Assembly (NCBI RefSeq): GCF_011397635.1
Contig: NC_064758.1
Span: 14,404,013 to 14,468,012, forward strand
Length of the DNA: 64,000 bases
Source of the DNA: Epinephelus fuscoguttatus
Lineage: Eukaryota; Chordata; Actinopteri; Perciformes; Serranidae
Direction of reading: 5' to 3'
Shown: one piece after another, positions 43,805-64,000 of the stretch
Position numbering within the stretch: the first letter of the stretch is position 1
Layout: each line of letters starts with the position of its first letter
Made by a program: the position numbers and the translations under genes
Notes under the pieces: generated by a model
What the model was told of the DNA's origin: nothing
The model's database searches: none
What the model saw: the letters and a program-made list of their open reading frames with translations, nothing else

Positions 43805-46052
43805 TTCTGCACAGTGTCCAACAAACATCATTACATCCTCACTCAACAGTTATATTAGTCAATATTTTTACATCTTTGATTTGCACGTTCCCAAACAAAC
43901 AGTTCATACCTGCTCTTTCCTACCTCCACTCTTCCAACCTTTGAAATATGATACAAATACACAACAGAAAAACCCAGTTTGCCTGGACTCGCCTCTTGAA
44001 GCAGCATTCAAAAGAGACAACATGGAAAAAAAGGGTAAAAACATATAATCTGAGCCCACACCTGTTTTTATAAGCACTTTACCGAGAGAGAAAATCTCAA
44101 ACAATAACAGGAAAATAGCCATGCAGAATGAACGTGTTTCAACGTAATTTACAACAAATGCGTTCAAGTAAGACAACCCTTGTGGTCATAATCAAAATGC
44201 TGCCCAAGTGTGAGCACAACATGTAAGAACAGAAAGTAAACTGCTTCTTGAGGCACAAAAACTAGCCTGATAGTCAGACTTGCAATGATTAACACAGATT
44301 GGTCCTATCAGACACCCAATGGACTTTGTTAGTCACTGACGTCAGACAAATCAGCACAGGAACGTGGACGCACACACAGAGCAGAGCAGGAGACGTGAGG
44401 CAGTGTGATTACAGATCAGAAAAAGATTCATATGTTACATTATTGGCACCATGTAGCTGTTTTTGGCAAGATGTCAACGAGGGGAAAACACTTAATTTGT
44501 CATCACAGCTCTTATCACAAACATGTTCATGAACAACATGTGTGTTTAAAAGTAGCAACAACCACAGGAGGCTCACAGAAATGACGCTTTAACCAGTGGC
44601 ACAGGTTCTATATTGAATCCTACTTGTTTAAAGTTAACAGGGGTTTGATGCATGAGGTCTTTTAGGGGCTCTCTGGTTTATTACAAGTTGAGTTTTATCG
44701 TTCAGGCCATTGGCTCTGTTGTTTGTGATAACACTGCAATCACCTGAGATTTGGGAACATGGTGACAAAGCCAAAAACAGATCCAACAGGGAACGAAACA
44801 CAAACAGATCAGTCAATCAGACAGCTTGTAAACCAGCAGTAATGCTTTTTTTGGAGGGAGAATAATAAAAGTGATTGCTTTTGTAATGTCGTTAACGATG
44901 CCTTATTGCACAAGAAAACGGAGTGCAAACAGCTACAGTAAGAACAGCAGGTCATGATTGATCCATAAATTTTGTTTGCAAACTGTGATGTTTAAAGCAG
45001 GCAGTTGTGTATTAATTTCACAGTTTGCTTTTACTGTGACTAACTTGTTGAACCTGTTCAATGGTCTGACTGTTGGGCATAACCAACAGAGCAGATGGGC
45101 CGAGCCACAAAATAAAACCCAAGTTGTAATATACTGTTTGTCTATAAGACTAGAAATGTGTGACCTACAGCGGCTCATCGATCCAGTCATTCTTTAAGAC
45201 CCTTTTCCTGTTCAGGGTCGCCAGGGCTGCTATCCCAGCATGCACTAAAGGAAAGTCAGTTTACAAAGAACAAAATGCAAGTACATAAACCCCTATATAC
45301 ACCCACGACAGTTCATGATGGAGGATGAGCATTCCTAGAATGCAGTATGTGGCTTTTAAATGTTCCACACATTGTTTAAAAACGTGTCAAACGGCAAGTC
45401 GAAGCTTTGGCTGGACAAGCCTCCGAAAAGGCCTCCCATCTCAGGCACCGGTGCCCTGCTCACATCTTATATTCAGATGCAAGCGAGATCAGTTTGACAT
45501 TGTATGATACAGTGTAGGTTACACCATCACAGGATTAAAAATCTTACAGCTTCAATGCTTTACACATATTCACAATAGCATACATTCAGCAGCTGCTGTA
45601 CCACAGATGAGAAACAAAGCAGCACGCTCTGGAATGCAAATGTAAGACTAAGAGCTTACAGAAGTCACTTCCTTCAAAAAGCTGAAGGACGCCCTGAGCT
45701 TTTCCTTTTACTGACCGATATTAGACAAAGCAAAGGATCAAGGACTGTAAGAATGCAGTCAGGTTAAAGACAAAGGAATATTGTCTATACTGTTGCACAG
45801 GACTAGTGATGGATTTGACCTACACAAAGTCAGTCACCAAAATTTACCTTCAGCTCTAAGACATGTCAGTGACACTATATGGATCCTGGGAAAACAAAAC
45901 ATGAGTCGGTCCTCTTGAACTAGAATGTGTGCACAGTAAAGAACAAACAGATATTCAGTTAGCCTGTCTGAACAGCCACAGATAAGCAAACAGAATGTTG
46001 TTAATACCTTGATCCTTTTCCAGGTAGCATTTCAGTCTCACGCGCCAAGCCC

Positions 46053-57540
<11,488 letters not shown>

Positions 57541-57544
57541 AACA

Positions 57545-58490
57545 GAAAAAAAGTTCAACTTCAAGTTTATTCTCATATAGCTACATTTAAAAAGTACAGT
57601 GTACATTTAATGTAATGAAATACTTTATGCCCTGGCTCTCTCTCAGCACTGAAAACCTAAAATAACACAATAAATAAAAATACATACTCTGAGAAACAAT
57701 AGCAACATATAATTAAGATAATAGCAGCATAAAACACAAGTCTGACTGCCTGGGGGTAAAAACTATCTCTGAGGTGGGAGGTCTGAGCTCTGATGCTCTG
57801 CAGATGGTTCCCTGAGGGAAGAAAAGAGAAATGGCTGTGTGCATGGGTGACTAGTGTCCTTGAAAATACAAAGGTCTTTCTTCCTGCAGCGGATGGTGTA
57901 GATGTCCTGTATCTGAGCTGATGGTGATCCTATGATTTTTGATGCTATTTTCACTATCCTCATCAGGTGTTCATGATCCTGTGCTGTAAGGTTGCCAAAC
58001 CGTACCAGCATGGATCCAGTCAAGAAGCTTTCTATTGTGGACTGGTAGAGGTTGATGAGGGATTTTGTGGACATGCCATGTTTCTTCAGACGCCTCAGAA
58101 GGTAAAGTCTCTGTTGGGCCTTTTTGGTAACACAACTGATGTTCAGAGACCAGGGGAGGAAGTCTGATTTGGATGCCTTAAAACTGAAGGCTATTTACAA
58201 TTTCAACTGGGGTCTTATTTATGTAAACAGGCGGCTTAATAGTTTTATTTTTCTGAAGTCAATGATGAGCTCATTTGTTTTCTCACCATTAAGGGATAGA
58301 CTGTTGTTGTTACACCATATGGACAGGTCCCTCACCTTATTCCTATATACATGTTCGTTGTTGTTTGTCATGAGCCCAATTAATGTAGTGTCATATGCAC
58401 ATTTCACAATGCTGTTGGTATGATGTTTGGCCACACAGTCATATGTCTACCGACTGTTAAGTAAGGGACCGAGACAACGACCTTGAGTCT
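57545..58490 (-). mobile_element. Non-LTR retrotransposon fragment, reverse-transcriptase C-terminal region
   Basis: The minus strand encodes blocks typical of fish LINE ORF2 proteins: LSIWCNNNSLSLNGEKTNEL followed by IIDFRKIK (about 58240-58335), then LINLYQSTIESFLTGSMLV and IQDIYTIRCRKKDLCIFKDT followed by SHP (about 57850-58060). Frames are interrupted between blocks and the upstream part is missing. The clade is uncertain within the CR1/L2/Rex-like group. Confidence 0.75.
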
Positions 58491-61400
58491 ACCTGTCAAA
58501 ATGTCAAATAACCACCTGCAGATGGAATTGCAGAGACCACGTCTTTCAGCTTAGACACCAGATTAGGTGGTATGATTGTGCTGATCAATAAACAGCATTC
58601 TAACTTAGGTACTTTTACATTCCAGATGTTTCAGCACTGTAGACTATGTGGAGCCAGTGATACAGCATCCATAGATTTGACTGATAAGCAAAAATGCAGT
58701 GACTACTTGAATTAATTAAATTGTATTGTTTGCAAACCAAGTGAATGATGTTTGAGTACAGGTACTATTAGCATGTGCCCTAATGTGATTGTAAATAATG
58801 CCAATATTTTAACACTACTTTTCCTGATGTTGTGGTGCTGCAATTCCTCGCTGTTACCACTGGATGGCAGTAAACGCTTTCGTCTAACAACCATCATTTT
58901 CACCAGTGTCTAGTCAGTTTAATTGGCGACTTTCAAAACTAAACAGCAGTGTGTTAAGGAGTACATTGTTTACTTAATAAACATACAAAGGCAAAATTAT
59001 AAGTTTTATGAGGAATTATCTAACAACTAACCGACTAGCTAAATTCAAGAAATTTTCTCTGTCGTCCTCCAGGGGGCAGCAGCGCTTCCGGGCAGCCAAG
59101 CTGAAAAGACGAAGAAGTGTACAGTAAAGCAGCAGCAGAAGAAGAACTCCTGCCACAACAGGCTCTTGTTCCTGTTTATACTGTCAGATGTGAAACTGAA
59201 CTTCTGACAGCTGGAGGCGGACAGCCAGCACAAAGTCGCAGGAATGTAAGCTCCGGGTCCGACAGGCTGCTCCGCAAGGAAATGGACGAGATAAGGTCAA
59301 TAGAGAAGTTTACAGACTTATTTATTACAGTGCTTTATGCTATTCAGTTTGCGTCATTAGAAATTTGTCAAACTCTGGTCAGATATGAGGTAGTTGGATG
59401 CTGCGCTGCTAGCTAGCACTTACAACTCGTGACATCCATCAGTGATGTTTAATGAAACATCATGTTTTATATTGGATCTGAACGGCCATCTCACAGGCTG
59501 CATATAAAGTGTTAATAAGCAGTCTATGGCTCATCTGTTGACTGTCTGCCATTAAAATAACCACATGTTGGCAGTGGAGGAATGAAACCTGACACAGGCT
59601 GGTAAAACTGATATAGAAATATGCATAAGTGAATTAAGAAAACTGTAAATTGAAAAATAGATCCTTAAGAGCCTGAATATGTGAAGACCAAAATACAAAA
59701 AAAGTGAGTTTTAATGTACAAGAGAGAATACATCATTACACATACTCTAATTAGATATGAATGTTGATTTTAGAATCTTTTGATATCTGTGCATTGTTTA
59801 ATAGATATATAACCATTATTAGGTGCTTTTATTTTAGTTACTTTTAATACTACCTTGTAAAGTTTTCATGTGTTTGACCATTTAATTCATTTTTGTAATA
59901 TTTTCAGTTGGTCTTAGAGATGCCTTATGACGCACTTATTTTAAATTTACTTCATTTACATGAATAATAATAATAACAATAGTAGTACATAATGAATTCA
60001 AAACTGATCATTATTCAAAAATATTGTCTATAGTGTTTTTTTTTTTTTTGTACATCTCTAATAATTTTGTGTTACTTCCTAGTCTGGAACTCTTTTTCAA
60101 TTACGCAGTCTTCACTTTTCTCTTTTTCTCTTTATGTATTATCATTGTTATTCACAAGGGGAGGGTATCTTCATAACCTTTTTAGCTTCTCACCTCTCCT
60201 GCACATTGCTTTAACTTGTAATGTCTCTTCCTGCATTGTCTATACATGTATGTGCAACTAAACTAAACTTATCTTGGAACAACTTGTCAAGTGACTGTCA
60301 TCCAGATTTCCCAACTTTCTGACACACCCTGCTTTGCAGTCAGTTACGGGTGTGTTCTAACTCTGTACTCACATGCTTAAACAAATCATTAATGAAAAAG
60401 CTGACTGTTATGTAGATCTATATCCCCCTCCGTTCTAGTTTTACAGCAGGGTCAGTTTCAGCATTCTCCTGATTTAGTCGTCAATGTTGTGGCCCCCAGG
60501 GCTCAGAAAGGCCCCTTAATAGACACTTGTGCAGACATAATGTTTATTAATGTTTTGTGTGTTGTGTTGGTTTGTTAGATATTTGTCTCATGCTCTGTTT
60601 TGATCGACCTGTGAGGCACTTGAAAGTTATTTTGTAACTTACTTTGTTATAAGGTCTATTTAATTCTGTTCTCAAATCTCTTAAAACATCAGATGTGCGA
60701 TCACTGAACATGTTGTTTCATGTTGTAAATATTTTCAGTATTTTTTATAGGCCTTTTTTCAGAGGACGTTTTGACATGTCAGTGCACAGTTCTGAACGAT
60801 GAAATGAATCATCCTTTTCACGTTGTTGTTAGCACCTGGACTTTTCCTGCCATAACTCAAAACGTCTGCATGGAAAAAGCCTACTGTACTCTACTTTATT
60901 CCCTTGCCCAGTCTGGAGTATTTCTACACTACATACAGTCATATATATTTATCTTTTTCCTCTGCTTGTGTTTTGCTCTTCTTGCTTGTGTACTTACCTT
61001 TGCTCACAGTTTGTTGCTTTCCTTCTTTATTCATTTTGATTTTGTATTTTATATCTGTTTACAGCATGTTGATCGATGACCATCGTCCTTGAAAAAAAAA
61101 AAGAATAAATGAATAAAATATTACTCTACAAGGCAGAGGTGTCCAATTTTTTTTGAATTGGGGACCTGCTCAGATAATATGAAAATACCTGGGACCAGCT
61201 GCTCCTTGTATCAAATGGGATCTTTAAAAAACTTACAAAACAAGCAAGAGAAAAGCAACTGTTTCATCTTTCATTGAAAATGTATTCAACTGTTCACCAC
61301 TTCTGAGGGCAGTGGCCTTCACTGTTGATTTTACACTTCTTTGCTGTGGCTGTATTTGCTGCCTAGCAGGAAATGGGCGCTTTTAGGGAACCGTTCTATC

Positions 61401-61830
61401 GTCTGTTTATGAAAACGCGTCAGTTCCCCCTGCAGAGTTTCTACTTGATGCATGTTTAAAAAAGAAAAGTGATCTTGTTTAATTTACCAATAATATGTGG
61501 TGAGCCACATATAGTGAATTTTAGATAGACAAGGGCAACCGAGGGCTGTTTAAAATTTGTCCACTTTTGGCCCCTGGGCTGGACTTTGGACATGCCTACT
61601 ACAAGATATGTATGTTTGCTGACATGCATCATGACATTAAATAAGTCATATTTTTTATATACTTTGGTCCAATAGTCTGTACATGTCTAGTCATCAGGGA
61701 TACAGACAATCAGATGATTTAGTGCCTTAATGCATAATTTAAACTACTGTTCCTCTCAGTCCTAGAAACATCACGTTACAGTTAGAACTGCTCCTGTGAA
61801 TAATGCTTTATTTTTCTTTTTAAATCGTAG
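58491..61830. other. Intergenic or 5' region of the right-hand gene
   Basis: A GC-richer patch at about 59050-59290 with a candidate donor (GGAAT|GTAAGC near 59247) could be a first exon on the plus strand. An hAT MITE is at 61134-61598. The rest is AT-rich with no recognised gene. Confidence 0.4.
61134..61598. mobile_element. hAT-type MITE with 8-bp target duplication
   Basis: It starts CAGAGGTGTCCAA and ends TTGGACATGCCTA, decayed hAT-like inverted termini. The flanks CTACAAGG (61126-61133) and CTACAAGA (61599-61606) form an 8-bp duplication with one mismatch. There is no coding capacity. Confidence 0.75.
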
Positions 61831-62418
61831 TCCCTTGTTGGGCAACCAGATTTCTGGGCAACCACAGGAGGGCCCAGACCTTCTGTCTCCAAACCTGAGG
61901 CCAAGACACCAGCAACTGATCCCGACACCATGTGGACCGGTGAGCTGCCGCAGCAGAGACGACACTAAAACATGAGTAGTTCTGAAAGTAGAGGTGCAAT
62001 AGAGGAAGACTGAAACACACTCTGTGGGTGTGAAGATGGGCGTTACACTCAAATCATCATCATTAAATCAATTTCAAAACTTTTAAAATTAAAAGTCCCA
62101 GAAATCGCGGTCCCTCTGCCCTACTCTGTTTATATTTTCATACGTGTGAAACTGGACTTGCAGACACAAGTTCCAATGAAAGCGTCTTCCTTATCACAGG
62201 TTGTTTCACATTCTTTGTCCTCTCCATGTCCACACTCTTGCAGATAAAGCCCTGGTCGGAGCTGTCATGTCACCTCAAGCTCTACTTCTGCTTCACCATA
62301 GCGTCTCTGCTGGCACTGCTCAGCCTCACCCTGTACAGCATCTACAAGCAGCACAAGGACACTGGTGTGTCTGATGAGGACAACTTCACTGTGTCTCTCA
62401 TCCAGTTGGTTGGAATAC
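61831..62418 (+). CDS. Candidate exons of an unidentified membrane protein
   Basis: I do not recognise this gene. Two candidate exons, 61831-61939 (after a TAG acceptor, before GTGAGC) and 62244-62418 (after CTTGCAG, before GTGAGT), share one open frame across the junction when read as CCA TGT GGA CCG|ATA AAG. The second exon encodes IKPWSELSCHLKLYFCF, a strong hydrophobic helix (TIASLLALLSLTLYSIY) and a polar tail with an NFT sequon (SDEDNFTVSLIQLVGI). An in-frame ATG at 62226 is an alternative start. A possible next acceptor at 62583 would give a short final exon. The gene may continue past the right edge. Confidence 0.4.
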
Positions 62419-62761
62419 GTGAGTACAATCACTCGACATCCTGAGGCACTGTCAGTGTCCTCAGGATGTCGATGTAACACCATGCCCGTTTAACTGCCAG
62501 CTACACTGTCTGCAAAAAGCAGAAGTTTTCCAGTGTAATCATGTGATGAAAACTGCTGCACTTTAACTTTGCATTTTGCCCAGATGGATTTACTGTCTCA
62601 TCTTCTACAGACTGTCTGTTGAAGCTTTATTCTTTCCCAAGTTGTTTTTAATGACCTTCTTTTGCAGTGTTTTACTTTTCTTAATGATAGATTTGCTGCT
62701 GTATCACTTCTATCAGTCTACAGTTAAACCTTTACAATAGCCACAACTGTGTTAATGAAAT

Positions 62762-63035
62762 TAGAGTTACAGCTCACAGTATTTTTCCTTATGGATTAGT
62801 CTGCCAAATATTTTCTTGATCAATCATTTAGTCTGTAAAAAGTCAGAAAATACAAGTTCCCAGGACCCACTGTACATAACATCTTAAAATGTCTGTATTC
62901 ATGACTAAAGGTCCAGAACTAAAATATATTCAGTTTACTATCATACAGTAGGAGACTAAGGAAATACATTTAGAAGCTAGAACAAGTGAGTTTTTGACAG
63001 TTATCCTTTAAACAGTAATTGACTAGTTTAGTTAG
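62762..63035 (+). mobile_element. Old non-autonomous hAT-like MITE, second copy
   Basis: It shares ordered blocks with 10150-10478: GATCAATCATTTAGTCTGTA, a CCCAGGACCC-like block, AATATATTCAGTTTACTATC and a final AATTGACTAGTTTAGTTAG. Strongly decayed. Confidence 0.55.
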
Positions 63036-63542
63036 TAGTTTTGGCACAAAATGTTTCTTTGTTCACACAGACTGTTCAACTTCTGCATACACACAGATTT
63101 AGCAGTTTGATTCCATATCTTGCTCCGTTATTAATACTGTGCTGATGAGTCTGACAGATCTATGGGTGCAGTTGAATTGGTAAAGTTGTCCCCTGCAGCA
63201 GAGGAGAGAGCACATCATGTATCCCATTGATGATCAAATTTGATCAATTTTGCTGTGTCTTGATTATTCCCAAAGCAAGATAATTTGGTCAGTCAGCTGC
63301 TTTGGGGGTTTAAATCAGGTTTTCTGTCATGAGACTGTCACGCTTGTAATTGGGGTAGATCACCACGGTAACGCTGCACAGAGCAGGGTAACTTCAGTGG
63401 ATCAGGTCAAACTGTCTGCCAAGCATTCAGATCACCAGAAAAATTAAATCATTGCTTCCAAAATGGACAAAAGTGCTGAGTTTATAATAGTGGTAAGAAA
63501 TAAAGCACAAAAGCAGGTGTCAGTGTTTTATCGCATGTCATA

Positions 63543-64000
63543 TTAAAGGCACAGTTCATCCCAAAATCAGAAATACATATCTTTTCCTCTTACCTGTAGT
63601 GGTTTTATCAGTTCAGATTTTTTTGGTGTGAGTTTCCAGGTGTTGGAGATATCGGCCATAGAGATGTCTGCCTTCTCTACAATATAATGGAACTAGATGG
63701 CACTCAGCTTGTGGTGCTCAAAGCTCCAAAAAAGTACATTTAAAAAACCTCAGCAGCAATGTCTCTTTCAAGATATCATGACCTGCGTACTAAAGATAAT
63801 CCACAGACCTTGTTGTGAGCAGTTTCATGTAGGAACTATTTTCTCCCTACCAAACTACATGTGCCAAAAGTATCACCATGCAGAAGGAAGTGAACATCTA
63901 CTCATGGACGAGAGGCTTGCACTCATTACAGTAACAGATATAAACATTAATGACGTCTTCCTCAGCTGAGCTGTAACGTTAGCTAGCTCAGTGGTGCTAG
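63543..64000 (+). mobile_element. TTAA-flanked dispersed repeat, copy 2, truncated by the window edge
   Basis: It begins TTAAAGGCACAGTTCATCCC and shares with 29960-30434 the blocks CTCTACAATATAATGGAACT, GATGGCACTCAGCTTGTGG and CTTGTTGTGAGCAGTTTCAT in the same order, in the opposite orientation. No transposase was recognised. Confidence 0.65.

Larger units (their letters stand above)
42410..46052. other. 3' UTRs and gap between the converging carrier gene and slc35e2
   Basis: The carrier 3' UTR ends near 42.9 kb. The slc35e2 3' UTR may extend from 46052 to a complement of AATAAA at 43799-43804, about 2.25 kb. The two signals are about 0.93 kb apart. A decayed piece of the same SINE family as at 35765 lies near 45185-45250 (CTGTTCAGGGTCGCCAGG, TATCCCAGCATGCACT). 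No gene is seen. Confidence 0.5.
62419..64000. other. Right end of the window: intron or intergenic with repeats
   Basis: It contains the second hAT-like MITE copy (62762-63035) and the second TTAA repeat (63543-64000, cut by the window edge). I recognise no further coding exon. Confidence 0.45.

Overview
The window is nuclear DNA of a ray-finned fish, probably a percomorph teleost. Genes are split into short GT-AG exons separated by AT-rich introns. Intergenic DNA is full of teleost-type Tc1, hAT, PIF/Harbinger, LINE and tRNA-SINE relics, and the six recognisable proteins match vertebrate families. No retrovirus, LTR element, Polinton, CRISPR or bacterial gene was recognised.

Layout. Bases 35-16417 (minus) hold the 5' half of spen: eight coding exons, 590 codons, RRM1 to the middle of RRM4. 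The gene runs off the left edge. Bases 16418-21946 are intergenic with CpG-rich sequence, two NRF1-type motifs and old repeats. tmem82 (minus, 21947-25132, five exons) carries a palindromic Tc1 derivative in intron 3. A short plus-strand gene, smim1 (28393-28970, 78 aa), follows. mad2l2/rev7 (minus, 31815-34911, eight exons, 210 aa) is next. A mitochondrial carrier of the SLC25A45/47/48 group (plus, 38011-42409, six exons, 285 aa) lies tail to tail with slc35e2 (minus, 46053-53898, eight coding exons, 384 aa). The right 10 kb is mostly repeats, plus two candidate exons (61831-62418, plus) of a membrane protein that I could not name.

Functional context. These genes do not form one pathway. Spen is a nuclear RNA-binding corepressor. 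Mad2l2 is the HORMA adaptor of DNA polymerase zeta and shieldin. Smim1 is a small erythrocyte membrane protein. Tmem82 is a multi-pass membrane protein of unknown role. The SLC25 and SLC35 proteins are organelle transporters. What they share is synteny: spen, tmem82, smim1, mad2l2 and slc35e2 all have orthologues on human 1p36, whereas the SLC25A45/47/48 relatives do not.

The most notable structural signals are fold-back DNAs: a perfect 74-bp-arm hairpin (30582-30771), a 1.17-kb element with tandem-repeat arms and a 6-bp target duplication (46701-47873), and two internally inverted Tc1 relics. There is also a 76-bp inverted copy of the first coding exon of slc35e2 (56092-56167), and a Harbinger relic ending 15 bp inside a splice donor. 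I found no convincing novel multi-gene system.
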